Shown in pieces: positions 43,002 through 51,953 of a stretch of DNA of 64,000 nucleotides. The notes beneath the pieces were generated by a model. That model did no database searches. It was not told the origin of the DNA and saw nothing but the letters and a program-made list of their open reading frames with translations. Position numbers and translations under genes: made by a program. Source of the stretch: Halovulum marinum (GTDB lineage Bacteria; Pseudomonadota; Alphaproteobacteria; Rhodobacterales; Rhodobacteraceae); contig NZ_WIND01000003.1 in the NCBI RefSeq assembly GCF_009697225.1, positions 1-64,000 of the forward strand, given 5' to 3'. The number at the start of each line of letters is the position of its first letter. Within the stretch, counting starts at the first letter, position 1.

Positions 43002-44824
43002 TGTGCGGTATCGTCGGGATCCTCGGCCAGCACGAGGTGGCACCGCTGATTCTGGACGCGCTGCGGCGGCTGGAATACCGCGGCTACGACAGCGCCGGCA
43101 TCGCCACGGTGAACGAGGGGCGGCTGGACCGGCGCCGCGCGACCGGAAAGCTGTGGGCGCTGTCCGACCTGCTGGTGCAGGATCCGATCCGCGGCCATGT
43201 CGGCATCGGCCACACCCGCTGGGCGACACATGGTGCGCCGACCGAGGCCAACGCGCACCCGCACCGCTCGGGGCCGGTCGCCGTCGTGCACAACGGCATC
43301 ATCGAGAACTTTCGCGAGCTGCGCGCCGAACTCGAGGCCGATGGCGTGACCTTCGACACCGACACCGATACCGAGGCGGTGGCGCATCTGGCGGCACGCG
43401 AGTTGCGCGGGGGGCGCACGCCGGTCGAGGCCGCGCAAGAGACGCTGGCCCGGCTCGACGGCGCCTTCGCGCTGCTGTTCCTGTTCGAGGGCGAGGAGGA
43501 TCTGCTGGTGGCCGCCCGCCGCGGCTCGCCGCTGGCGCTGGGGCACGGCGAGGGCGAGATGTTCGTCGGCTCGGACGCGGTCGCGCTGGCGCCGCTGGCG
43601 CGCGAGCTGACCTACCTCGAGGAAGGCGACTGGGCGGTGGTGCGCCGCGACAGCGTGCAGCTGTTCGACGAGGCCAACGCGCCGGTCGAGCGGCCGCGCA
43701 CCATCGTCGCCGCCGCCAACGCCTATGCCGACAAGGGCGTGCACAAGCATTTCATGGCCAAGGAGATCCACGAGCAGCCGACGGTGATGTCCTATGCGCT
43801 GTCGCAGTACACCGCCGCCGACCGGGCGGCGGTGGCGCTGCCGGGGATCGCGGTCGATTTCACCGGTTTCGACCGGGTGGTGATGGTCGCCTGCGGCACC
43901 GCCCACCTGGCCTGCCACGTGGCGAAGTACTGGTTCGAGCAGCTGGCCCGGATCCCGGTCGAGATCGAGGTCGCCTCGGAGTTCCGCTATCGCGAGCCGC
44001 CGGTCGCGCCGCGCACGCTGGCGATCTTCGTCAGCCAGTCGGGCGAGACCGCCGACACGCTGGCCGCGCTGCGCTACATGCGCGGCAGGGCGGCGGCGAT
44101 CGCGGCGGTGGTGAACGTGCTGGAAAGCTCGATCGCGCGCGAATCGGACCTGGTGTTCCCGATCCACGCCGGGGTCGAGGTCGGCGTCGCCTCGACCAAG
44201 GCGTTCACCTGTCAGCTGACGGTGCTGGCGGCGCTGGCGATCCTGGCGGCGCGGCAGAACGGCCGGATCGACGCCGCGCGCGAGGCGGAGCTGGTCTCGG
44301 CGCTGGAATCGGTGCCGGCGGCGATGGCGCAGGTGCTGGCGCACGAGGAGGTCTACGGCCCGCTCTGCTGGGAGTTGTCGAAGGCGTCGGACGTGCTGTT
44401 CCTGGGCCGCGGCGCGATGTATCCGCTGGCGCTGGAAGGCGCACTGAAACTGAAGGAGATCAGCTATATCCACGCCGAAGGCTATGCCAGCGGCGAGTTG
44501 AAGCACGGCCCGATCGCGCTGATCGACGAGACCGTGCCGGTGATCGTGCTGGCGCCGTCGGATGCGCTGTTCGACAAGACCGTCAGCAACATGCAGGAGG
44601 TGATGGCGCGCGGCGGGCGGATCCTGCTGGTCACCGATCAGGCCGGGCTGTCGCGGGCGTCCGAGGGGCTGTGGCAGTCGCTGCGCCTGCCGCCGGTCGA
44701 TCCGTTCGTGGCGCCGATCCTGTACGCGGTGCCGGCGCAGCTGCTGGCCTATCACACCGCCGTCACCAAGGGCACCGACGTGGACCAGCCGCGCAACCTG
44801 GCGAAGTCGGTCACCGTCGAGTAG
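43001..44824 (+). CDS. glmS: Glutamine--fructose-6-phosphate aminotransferase (isomerising)
   Basis: 607-residue GlmS. It has the N-terminal glutamine amidotransferase with Cys2 as nucleophile (MCGIVGILG, EYRGYDSAGIA, HTRWATHG), two SIS domains (VACGTAHLACHVAKYW, SQSGETADTL) and the C-terminal LAKSVTVE tail. It makes glucosamine-6-phosphate for the GlmU pathway. Normal length. No glmS-type ribozyme is present, as expected for this coupled arrangement and phylum. Confidence 0.96.
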   Translation: MCGIVGILGQHEVAPLILDALRRLEYRGYDSAGIATVNEGRLDRRRATGKLWALSDLLVQDPIRGHVGIGHTRWATHGAPTEANAHPHRSGPVAVVHNGIIENFRELRAELEADGVTFDTDTDTEAVAHLAARELRGGRTPVEAAQETLARLDGAFALLFLFEGEEDLLVAARRGSPLALGHGEGEMFVGSDAVALAPLARELTYLEEGDWAVVRRDSVQLFDEANAPVERPRTIVAAANAYADKGVHKHFMAKEIHEQPTVMSYALSQYTAADRAAVALPGIAVDFTGFDRVVMVACGTAHLACHVAKYWFEQLARIPVEIEVASEFRYREPPVAPRTLAIFVSQSGETADTLAALRYMRGRAAAIAAVVNVLESSIARESDLVFPIHAGVEVGVASTKAFTCQLTVLAALAILAARQNGRIDAAREAELVSALESVPAAMAQVLAHEEVYGPLCWELSKASDVLFLGRGAMYPLALEGALKLKEISYIHAEGYASGELKHGPIALIDETVPVIVLAPSDALFDKTVSNMQEVMARGGRILLVTDQAGLSRASEGLWQSLRLPPVDPFVAPILYAVPAQLLAYHTAVTKGTDVDQPRNLAKSVTVE

Positions 44825-44889
44825 CACCGCGCGCGCGGTCTGCCGGCCGGTAGCCCGGGACGGGGCGGACCGGGGCGAACGGGGCCGCC

Positions 44890-46713
44890 TCAGTCCTCGT
44901 CGTCGGGCGCGTCGTTTCCGCCGGGCGGCGGCGCCGGCGCGTCGGCGGCGGCAAGCCAGAGCAGCCGGTCCCCCGCGCGCAGCCGCGGCGGGTCGGTCCG
45001 GCCCAGAAAACCGATCTCGCCGCCGCTGAGCACCGCCAGCGGCGACGCGCCGGGATGCGCGGCGCGCCAGGCGTCCCAGTCGGCCTGCTCCTTGTCCAGT
45101 TCCGACAGCCGGAAGCCGTCGCCGTCGGTGCCGCGGCGCGCCAGCTCGGCATGGGTCAGCCCGCCGCCGAACGGCCGCCCGCCCAGCGTCACCGGCAGGC
45201 CGCGCGGGTTGCCGTCGGCCTCGGCGCGGCCCGGCTGGAACACGTTGCTGCGGCCGAACTCGGGCGCGAAATCGGTGCAGACCAGGGTGTTGTAGGCGTC
45301 GTTGTCGGTGGCGGCGACCAGCGTGCCGTAGGCGTTCATGTCGAGGTGATGCTCGGCCGCCTCGGACAGGATCTCGCCATGGTAATAGGGCAGCTTCGCC
45401 GCCCGCGCCGCGGCCAGCCGGTGCCAGTTGCGGTCCGCGACCAGCACCGGCAGCTCGGCGCCGCGCAGCCGCTCGGCCAGCGCCACCGTCCACGGGCTGC
45501 CGCCGACGATCAGCACCCCGGGCACGTCGGTCGAGACCAGCCCCAGCGCGCGCGCCACCGGCCGGATCGAGAAACCGGACAGCACCACCGTCGCCGCCAC
45601 CAGCGCGAAGGCCAGCGGCGGCAGCCGTGCGCCGTCCTCGAAGCCCAGCTCGACCAGCCGGGCGCCGAACAGCCCCGCCACCGCCACCGCGACGATGCCG
45701 CGCGGCGCGATCCAGGCGGTGATCAGCTTCTCCTGCCAGGGCAGACCGGTGCCGGCCAGCGCGATCGACACCGCCAGCGGCCGCGCCACCAGCACGATCG
45801 CCAGGATGAACAGCACCGCGCGCCAGTCCAGCTGCGCCAGCTGCTCGGTATCGAGTGCGGCGGCGAGCAGGATGAACACGCCCGACACCAGGATCACGGT
45901 GACATGTTCCTTGAACCGGCGCAGTTCCTCGAACGATTCCAGCCGGGCATTGGCCAGCACCACGCCCATGACGGTGACCGCCAGCAGCCCGCTTTCGTGC
46001 AGCAGGCTGTCGGTCGAGGCGTAGACCGCCAGCACCGCGCCGAACAGCACCGGCACCTTCATGTATTCGGGCACCTGCCCGCGCCGGAACGCCCAGGCGA
46101 TGGCGCGGCCGACGGCCAGGCCGGCCAGCGCGGCGACGCCGACGCCGAGGGCGAAATCCTCGGCCGCCCTGGCGAGCGTTCCGGCCCCGGCCAGCGCGGC
46201 GATCACCTCGAACGCCAGCACGGCGCACAGCGCGCCGACCGGGTCGTTGACGATCGCCTCCCAGCGCAGCACCTGCGCCGGTCGGGACTTCAGCCGCGCC
46301 TGGCGCAGCAGCGGGATGATCACCGTGGGCCCGGTGACGACGAGGATGCCGCCGAACACCGTGGCGCTGGCCCAGTCCAGACCGGCGCCGTAGCGGCTGG
46401 CGAGCGTCGCGAACAGCCAGCCCAGCGGCGCGCCCACCAGCACCATGCGGCGCACGGCGGGGCCGGTGGCGCGCAACTCGTGCAGGTTCAGCGTCAGCCC
46501 GCCCTCGAACAGGATCACCGCGACCGCGACCGCGACCACCGGGCGCAGCAGCTCGCCGAAGGCGGCTTCGGGGTCGAGCAGGCCGGTCATCGGCCCGGCC
46601 ACCAGCCCCGCGGCCAGCATCAGCACGATGGCCGGCATCTGCAGCCGCCAGGCCAGCCACTGCGCGCCGATGCCCAGACCGCCGATTATGGCGAAGATCG
46701 TCACCGGCTCCAT
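44890..46713 (-). CDS. Cation:proton antiporter (CPA1/CvrA-like) with a C-terminal TrkA-type domain
   Basis: 607-residue inner-membrane antiporter. About 12 hydrophobic segments cover residues 1-390, with FEGGLTLNLHELR and AIVNDPVGALCAVLAFEV holding the acidic ND residues of Na+/H+ exchangers. A Rossmann-type domain (VPGVLIVGGSPWTVALAERL) follows, then an RCK_C-like end and an acidic tail (GGNDAPDDED). GGAGGG sets the start at 46713. It probably exchanges K+ or Na+ for H+ and is gated by nucleotide. It is convergent with glmS; the 65-base gap between them has no clear terminator. Confidence 0.87.
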   Translation of the reverse strand: MEPVTIFAIIGGLGIGAQWLAWRLQMPAIVLMLAAGLVAGPMTGLLDPEAAFGELLRPVVAVAVAVILFEGGLTLNLHELRATGPAVRRMVLVGAPLGWLFATLASRYGAGLDWASATVFGGILVVTGPTVIIPLLRQARLKSRPAQVLRWEAIVNDPVGALCAVLAFEVIAALAGAGTLARAAEDFALGVGVAALAGLAVGRAIAWAFRRGQVPEYMKVPVLFGAVLAVYASTDSLLHESGLLAVTVMGVVLANARLESFEELRRFKEHVTVILVSGVFILLAAALDTEQLAQLDWRAVLFILAIVLVARPLAVSIALAGTGLPWQEKLITAWIAPRGIVAVAVAGLFGARLVELGFEDGARLPPLAFALVAATVVLSGFSIRPVARALGLVSTDVPGVLIVGGSPWTVALAERLRGAELPVLVADRNWHRLAAARAAKLPYYHGEILSEAAEHHLDMNAYGTLVAATDNDAYNTLVCTDFAPEFGRSNVFQPGRAEADGNPRGLPVTLGGRPFGGGLTHAELARRGTDGDGFRLSELDKEQADWDAWRAAHPGASPLAVLSGGEIGFLGRTDPPRLRAGDRLLWLAAADAPAPPPGGNDAPDDED

Positions 46714-46807
46714 GCCGTGCCCTCCGTTCAACCCCTGGCGTCCGCCCCGGCGCCGCGCACTGCGTTCCGCGGCCCCGTGCCTCAGCCCCGTACTTAAATC
46801 CCGCGCC

Positions 46808-47455
46808 TCAGCCCCTGTGGTGCCGCTTACCCGGCGCCTGCGCCAGCATCCGCAACCGCAGGTCCGCGCCGACCCCGGCCCAGCCCAGAACATGCCACGC
46901 CGCCACCCGGCCGGCGTTGTAGGGCGTGGCCAGCGCCTCGCGCAGCAGATCCCGTACGCCGGTGAACGGCCCCGGCGTGGCGTAGCCGGTGACCCGGATC
47001 CCGCCCCAGGCCAGCGACAGGCGGGCGCGCGCCATGTGGTAGCCGTGGGTGACCAGCAGCACCTCGGCGCCGGGGATCAGCGGCCGGCTGAGCAGCGCGT
47101 TCTGCAGCGTGGAATGGGCGCCGTCCTCGACGATGATCGCCGCCTCGGGCACGCCCAGCCGGCGCGCCAGATCCGCCATCAGCGCGCCGTGCGCGCGGAA
47201 TCCGGGCAGCGCCGGACCGCCGGTGAACAGCAGCTTCGGCGCCCGGCCCTGCCGCCACAGCGCGACGCCGGTCTCGACCCGCGCCACCGCCGCCCGCCCC
47301 AGCGTGCCGTCGATCTCGGTCGCGGCGCCCAGCACCAGGATCACGTCGGCGCGCTCGGGCAGCCGCCCGCGGGCCTGCCACAGCGCGCTGAGCGAGACGA
47401 AGGCGAGCGCGACGCCGAACCCGGCGGCAACCAGCAGCAGCGGGCGCAGGATCAC
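46808..47455 (-). CDS. YdcF-like (DUF218) envelope protein
   Basis: 215-residue protein with one N-terminal membrane segment (LRPLLLVAAGFGVALAFVSL) and the DUF218 core: VILVLGAATEIDGTLG, LFTGGPALPGF, IIVEDGAHSTLQNALLS and LLVTHGYHMARARLS. DUF218 proteins include SanA and YdcF, linked to envelope or SAM binding, but their chemistry is unsettled. A GTG start overlaps the acyl-CoA synthetase stop (GTGA), so the gene is coupled to it. Confidence 0.8.
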   Translation of the reverse strand: MILRPLLLVAAGFGVALAFVSLSALWQARGRLPERADVILVLGAATEIDGTLGRAAVARVETGVALWRQGRAPKLLFTGGPALPGFRAHGALMADLARRLGVPEAAIIVEDGAHSTLQNALLSRPLIPGAEVLLVTHGYHMARARLSLAWGGIRVTGYATPGPFTGVRDLLREALATPYNAGRVAAWHVLGWAGVGADLRLRMLAQAPGKRHHRG

Positions 47456-49086
47456 CGCCCGCCCTCTGCCGGGTCCTTCAGCGACCGGCGCATGATCTTG
47501 CCGGTGGCGGTCATCGGCAGATCGTCGACGAACGCCACCTCGCGCGGCGCGACATGCGGCGAGACGCGGCTGCGCACCCGCTCGATCAGCGCCTCTGCCA
47601 GGCCCTCGGTCGCCGCGCCCCGGCGCAGCACCACGAACGCCTTGACCGCCTCGGTGCGGATCGGGTCGGGCACGCCGACGGCGGCGGCCATGGCGACGTC
47701 GGGATGGCCGGTCAGGCAGTCCTCGATCTCGGTCGGGCCGATGCGGTAGCCGGACGAAGTGATGACGTCGTCGGTCCGCGCCGAGAAGAACACGTAGCCC
47801 GCGTCGTCCATCACCGCCACGTCGCCGGTGCGCATCCAGTCGCCGGCGAACTTCTCGGCGGTCTTGTCGGGCCGGCCCCAGTATTCCAGGAACATCGCCG
47901 GATCGGGCCGGCGCACGGCGATCTCGCCGGCCGTGCCGGCGGGCAGCGGCCGGCCGTCGTCGCCGAGGATCGCGACCTCGTGCCCCGGCACCGCACGGCC
48001 CATCGAGCCGGGCTTCGGCGGCAGCACCCCGGCGGCGTTCGACAGCACCAGGTTGCACTCGGTCTGGCCGTAGAACTCGTTGATGTCGCGCCCGAAGGTG
48101 GCGCGGCCCCACTCCAGCATCCCCGCGCCCAGCGCCTCGCCGCCCGAGGCGACCGAGCGCAGCGTGGGCATCACCCTGGGCGGCACCTGACGCATCAGCT
48201 TCAGCGCGGTGGGCGGCAGGAAGACGTTGCGCACCTCAAGCCTGTCCATCAGCCACCAGGCGTGTTCGGGGTCGAACCGGGCCCTGCGGTGCGCGACCAG
48301 CGGCACGCCCAGCGCCAGCGCCGGCAGTGCCACGTTCATCAGCCCGCCCATCCAGGCCCAGTCGGCCGGTGTCCACAGCCGGTCGCCGGGCTGCGGCAGG
48401 AACTCGTGGTGCAGTTCCACCGCCGGCAGGTGGCCCAGCAGCACCCGGTGCGCGTGCAGCGCGCCCTTGGGCGGGCCGGTGGTGCCCGAGGTGTAGCAGA
48501 TCAGCGCCGGATCGTCCGGTCCGGTGTCGGCGGTCGGACAGGCGTCGGCGGCGCGGCCAAGCTCCTGCCAGAAGGCATGCACGCCGCTGCCGGTGCCGTC
48601 GACCGAGAACACCTCGGCCAGATCGGGCAGATCGGCACGGATCGCCTGCACCTTGTCCAGGTTGGCGCGGTCGGTGACCAGCGCGCGCGCGCCGCTGTCG
48701 GACAGCCGGAAGCGCAGGCCGTCCTCGCCGAACAGGGTGAACAGCGGCACCGCGATCGCACCCAGCTTGTAGGCCGCCAGATGGGTGATCAGCGTCTCGG
48801 GCGTCTGCGGCAGCAGCACCGCGACGCGGTCGCCGCGGCCGACCCCGTGCCCGCGCAGCACGTTGGCGAAGCGGCCGGCGGCGCGGCTGAGTTCGGCATA
48901 GCTGTAATGCCGGGTCTCGCCCTCGGGGCGCAGCAGGGTCAGCGCGCGGCGGTCGGGCTCGGCCCGGGCCCAGCGCTCGGAGGCGATCTCGGCGATGTTC
49001 AGCCGCGTCGGCGCGGGCCAGCGGAACGCGGCGCGCATCGCGTCCCAGTCGCCGGCGCGCGGCACGAGGCTGATCCTGTCGTTCAC
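47452..49086 (-). CDS. Acyl-CoA synthetase (AMP-dependent, medium-chain AcsM/AcsA-like)
   Basis: 544-residue ANL enzyme. The motif ICYTSGTTGPPKGALHAH lies near 172-189, the A5 motif NEFYGQTECNLVLS near 330, GDWMRTGDVAVMDD and DDVITSSGYRIGPTEIEDCL follow, and the catalytic lysine is in MTATGKIMRR. It activates a carboxylate (acetate to medium-chain or aromatic) to the CoA ester. The GTG at 49086 follows GGAAGG. Divergent from moaA with a 187-base gap. Confidence 0.85.
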   Translation of the reverse strand: MNDRISLVPRAGDWDAMRAAFRWPAPTRLNIAEIASERWARAEPDRRALTLLRPEGETRHYSYAELSRAAGRFANVLRGHGVGRGDRVAVLLPQTPETLITHLAAYKLGAIAVPLFTLFGEDGLRFRLSDSGARALVTDRANLDKVQAIRADLPDLAEVFSVDGTGSGVHAFWQELGRAADACPTADTGPDDPALICYTSGTTGPPKGALHAHRVLLGHLPAVELHHEFLPQPGDRLWTPADWAWMGGLMNVALPALALGVPLVAHRRARFDPEHAWWLMDRLEVRNVFLPPTALKLMRQVPPRVMPTLRSVASGGEALGAGMLEWGRATFGRDINEFYGQTECNLVLSNAAGVLPPKPGSMGRAVPGHEVAILGDDGRPLPAGTAGEIAVRRPDPAMFLEYWGRPDKTAEKFAGDWMRTGDVAVMDDAGYVFFSARTDDVITSSGYRIGPTEIEDCLTGHPDVAMAAAVGVPDPIRTEAVKAFVVLRRGAATEGLAEALIERVRSRVSPHVAPREVAFVDDLPMTATGKIMRRSLKDPAEGGR

Positions 49087-49273
49087 GCTGCCGTGCCTTC
49101 CGCGAAACCCCTGCCGGCGCGCGGACCCGGCGGCCCGCGCTGGCGTCACAGTTCCATTTCCACCGGGACGGCGCAAGTAGGGCGCAAGCAGAGCCGGCCG
49201 CCATCGCCGGCCGGCTTCACATGCGCGACAGGTCGCCTTGCGGGCCCCAGCCGTCCGCAGTAACGTCGGCGGC

Positions 49274-50281
49274 ATGACACAACCGCTTGTCGATCCCTTC
49301 GCGCGCGCGATCACCTATCTCCGGGTCTCGGTCACCGACCGCTGCGATTTCCGCTGCGTCTACTGCATGTCCGAGCACATGACCTTCCTGCCGAAGAAGG
49401 ACCTGCTGACGCTGGAGGAGCTGGACCGGCTGTGCTCGCGCTTCGTGGCGCTGGGCGTGCGCAAGCTGCGCATCACCGGCGGCGAGCCGCTGGTGCGCAA
49501 GGGCATCATGACCTTCTTCGAGGCGATGTCGCGGCACCTGGCCTCGGGCGCTCTGGACGAGCTGACGCTGACCACCAACGGCAGCCAGCTGCGCCGCTTC
49601 GCGCGGCCGCTGGCCGACTGCGGCGTGCGCCGGGTCAACGTCTCGCTGGACACGCTGGACGAGGACAAGTTCCGGGCGGTGACCCGCTGGGGCCGGTTCG
49701 CGCAGGTGATGGACGGGATCGACGCCGCGCAGGAGGCCGGGATCCGGGTCAAGATCAACGCCGTCGCGCTGAAGGGCGTCAACGACGACGAGGCGCACCG
49801 CTTCGTCGAATGGTGCGCCGGGCGCGGGTTCGACCTGACCTTCATCGAGGTCATGCCGATGGGCGAGGACATGGGCGACGGGCTGCGGCTGGACCAGTAC
49901 TGGAGCCTGGACGACGTGCGCGCGCACCTGGCCCGGCGCTGGACGCTGACCGACATCCCGCTGTCGACCGGCGGTCCGGCGCGCTACGTCCGGGTCGAGG
50001 AGACCGGCCAGCGGATCGGCTTCATCACGCCGCTGTCGCACAATTTCTGCGAAAGCTGCAACCGCGTCCGTCTGACCTGCACCGGCCAGCTGTACATGTG
50101 CCTCGGCCAGGAGGACGACGCCGATCTGCGCCGGGTGCTGCGCGACAGCGACGACGACGCGGCACTGGACGCCGCGATCCGCGCCGCCATCGACCGCAAG
50201 CCCAGGGGCCACGATTTCGACTATTCGCGGCAGAAGGTCGCCGGCACCATGACCCGGCACATGAGCCACACCGGCGGCTGA
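49274..50281 (+). CDS. moaA: GTP 3',8-cyclase (molybdenum cofactor synthesis)
   Basis: 335-residue radical SAM enzyme. The N-terminal cluster motif CDFRCVYCM is followed by the [12 protein letters not shown] and LTTNGSQL loops. The C-terminal cluster motif [19 protein letters not shown] holds the second [4Fe-4S] site, and the protein ends in Gly-Gly, needed for activity. It converts GTP to 3',8-cH2GTP, the first step to molybdopterin. No other moa genes lie nearby, and no Moco riboswitch was recognised in the upstream gap. Confidence 0.95.
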   Translation: MTQPLVDPFARAITYLRVSVTDRCDFRCVYCMSEHMTFLPKKDLLTLEELDRLCSRFVALGVRKLRITGGEPLVRKGIMTFFEAMSRHLASGALDELTLTTNGSQLRRFARPLADCGVRRVNVSLDTLDEDKFRAVTRWGRFAQVMDGIDAAQEAGIRVKINAVALKGVNDDEAHRFVEWCAGRGFDLTFIEVMPMGEDMGDGLRLDQYWSLDDVRAHLARRWTLTDIPLSTGGPARYVRVEETGQRIGFITPLSHNFCESCNRVRLTCTGQLYMCLGQEDDADLRRVLRDSDDDAALDAAIRAAIDRKPRGHDFDYSRQKVAGTMTRHMSHTGG

Positions 50282-50342
50282 CTCCGGCGGCTGGCCCCGG
50301 CGGATCTGGCCGCCGCGGCGCGGCGCGGCACGCAAGAGCCGG

Positions 50343-50662
50343 AATGACCCGTCGACGACGCAGGATGTCGGTCTCGCCCACACGCATTTCAGCCTGCACC
50401 GCGCCGCGACCGAAGCCGGCCGCGTTCACGAACGCATTCATCGCCTGGGAACCTGCTCGGCCGCCGAGGTCGAGCAAGGGCTCGACGACGGGCAGACCGC
50501 CGGATGCCTGCGCTGCAGGATCGAATCCGTCCCCGGCGACGCGTCGGGTTTCCCGGTGGCTATCGCCCTCCCGACCCGGGATGAAGCAGCACCGGTTCCG
50601 GAAGCGGCCGCTCAGGTCCAGCCGCTCGGGGCCGGCCCCCGAGGCAAGGGCTCCGATGACGA
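50343..50662 (+). other. Coding-like stretch without a clear start (possible gene remnant)
   Basis: The 465-base gap between moaA and csbD has no convincing complete gene. One plus-strand frame is open across 50343-50662 with strongly G/C third positions, reading for example HTHFSLHRAATEAGRVHERI and CLRCRIESVPGDASGFPVA. The C-x2-C followed by a short acidic/proline loop faintly recalls TraR/DksA zinc-finger proteins. No ATG or ribosome site precedes it, so it may be a decayed gene. This reading is weak. Confidence 0.25.
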
Positions 50663-50695
50663 ACGGGCCCCCGCGGTCTGTCCGCGAAGGCCCGT
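50663..50695 (-). terminator. Terminator downstream of csbD
   Basis: Compound hairpin: ACGGGCC (50663-50669) pairs with GGCCCGT (50689-50695) and CGCGG (50672-50676) with CCGCG (50682-50686), with a TCTGT loop. On the minus strand it is followed by TTCGTC. It lies 51 bases past the csbD stop. Confidence 0.6.
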
Positions 50696-50746
50696 CCTGT
50701 TCCGCGCCCCGTCACGGGGCCGGAGATCCGCGATGCTGCCGCGGGA

Positions 50747-50944
50747 TCAGTGCCGCGACAGGAAGTCGTCGACCTCGCGCTCGGCCTCGGCGCGCTCCTT
50801 GCCGTAGCGCTTCTGGATCGCGCCGACCAGTTGATCGCGCTGGCCTTCGATGCGGTCGAGATCGTCGTTGGTCAGGTCGCCCCAGGCTTCCTGCACCTTG
50901 CCCCTCAACTGCTTCCAGTTGCCCTGCATCTGATCGTTGTTCAT
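50747..50944 (-). CDS. CsbD-family stress protein
   Basis: 65-residue acidic/basic helical protein of the CsbD (YjbJ) family, with the typical opening MNNDQMQGNWKQLRGKVQEA, then WGDLTNDDLDRIEG and a C-terminal DDFLSRH. CsbD proteins are abundant under general stress; the molecular function is unknown. A GGSR-type promoter of the EcfG kind lies at 51000-51025, and an AAGGGGGAATGAA ribosome site overlaps the end of the dppC-like gene. Confidence 0.88.
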   Translation of the reverse strand: MNNDQMQGNWKQLRGKVQEAWGDLTNDDLDRIEGQRDQLVGAIQKRYGKERAEAEREVDDFLSRH

Positions 50945-50945
50945 T

Positions 50946-51953
50946 TCATTCCCCCTTGCCTTGAAGGACCCGGCGGCCGTTCCGCCGTGTCGCTAGCAGA
51001 ACGCCGAGCCGCCCGCGTCGGTTCCTCCGCGCGCCGCCGGCGATCGGCGGCAGATCGCCGCGCGGGTCCATCGCGTCGCGCAGCCCGTCGCCGATGTAGT
51101 TGACGCTGAGCACGGTGAGCGAGATCGCCAGCCCGGGCCAGATCACCCGCGTCGGGTGCAGCGACATGAAGTTCACGCCGTCGAACAGCAGCCGCCCCCA
51201 GGTCGGGAAATCCGACGGAAACCCCAGACCCAGGAAGGACAGCGCGCTTTCCAGCAGGATCGCGTTGGCCACGCCCAGCGCCGCCGAAACCACGATCGGC
51301 GACAGCACGTTGGGCAGGATGTGGCGGGTCACGATCCGCCGCGGCCGGGTGCCGATGGCGCGTGCGGCCAGCACGTATTCCTGTTCGCGCAGGGCCAGCA
51401 CCTCGCCGCGGACGATGCGCGCGGTCTGCATCCAGCTGGTGACGCCGATGACGAAGACGATCAGCAGGAAGATCCCGGTCTCGGGGCCGAAGGCGGCGCG
51501 CAGGCTGTCGCGGAACAGCATGATCACCACCAGCAGCAGCGGCAGCAGCGGCAGCGCCAGGAACAGGTCGACCAGCCGCATCAACGGGCCGTCCAGCCAG
51601 CGCACGAAGCCGGCCAGCACTCCCACCAGCGTGCCCAGCGCGAGCCCCAGCAGCATCGCGCTGGTGCCGACCGCCAGCGACACCCTGCCCCCGGAAAGCA
51701 CCTGCGCCAGCAGATCGCGGCCCAGGTTATCGGTGCCCAGCGGGTGCTTCCAGGACATGCCCTGGTTGCGGTCAAGATAGTCCAGGTACTGCGGATCGAT
51801 CCGGTGCAGCAGCGGGCCGAACAGCGTCAGCGCCACGATCGCGGCCAGCACCAGCAGGCCTGCGACCGCGCCGCGGTGCGCCGCGAACCGCGCCGCCACG
51901 GCGCCGCGCCCGCCGCGGCGCCGTGGCGGGATCGCCGGCAGCGGCTCAGTCAT
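50946..51953 (-). CDS. Peptide/nickel-type ABC transporter permease (DppC-like)
   Basis: 335-residue permease with five to six membrane segments. Visible are HPLGTDNLGRDLLAQVL (about 73-89), the EAA-like loop EYVLAARAIGTRPRRIVTRH and ALSFLGLGFPSDFPTWG. Members normally end shortly after the DPR motif (here DAMDPRGDLPP). This one continues for about 35 Arg-rich residues through the csbD promoter and ends one base before the csbD start. The tail looks like read-through of formerly non-coding DNA. It overlaps the DppB-like gene by eight bases. Confidence 0.88.
   Translation of the reverse strand: MTEPLPAIPPRRRGGRGAVAARFAAHRGAVAGLLVLAAIVALTLFGPLLHRIDPQYLDYLDRNQGMSWKHPLGTDNLGRDLLAQVLSGGRVSLAVGTSAMLLGLALGTLVGVLAGFVRWLDGPLMRLVDLFLALPLLPLLLVVIMLFRDSLRAAFGPETGIFLLIVFVIGVTSWMQTARIVRGEVLALREQEYVLAARAIGTRPRRIVTRHILPNVLSPIVVSAALGVANAILLESALSFLGLGFPSDFPTWGRLLFDGVNFMSLHPTRVIWPGLAISLTVLSVNYIGDGLRDAMDPRGDLPPIAGGARRNRRGRLGVLLATRRNGRRVLQGKGE
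51000..51025 (-). promoter_or_regulatory. EcfG-type general stress promoter for csbD
   Basis: On the minus strand GGAAC (51025-51021), a 17-base spacer and CGTT (51003-51000) match the alphaproteobacterial sigma-EcfG consensus GGAAC-N16/17-CGTT. The predicted start near 50993 gives a leader of about 50 bases. The element lies inside the 3' end of the preceding permease reading frame. Confidence 0.65.

Noticed and set aside
44826-44837. ACCGCGCGCGGT as a terminator after glmS
   Set aside because: It is a self-palindrome too short to form a stem with a loop; no T-tract follows.
42857-46660. 1,267-residue minus-strand frame across glmS and the antiporter
   Set aside because: Antisense over glmS, then the wrong frame of the antiporter; no domain, low-complexity sequence.
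49087-49273. A molybdenum-cofactor riboswitch before moaA
   Set aside because: No matching stem pattern could be seen in the 187-base gap, which is short and G+C-rich.
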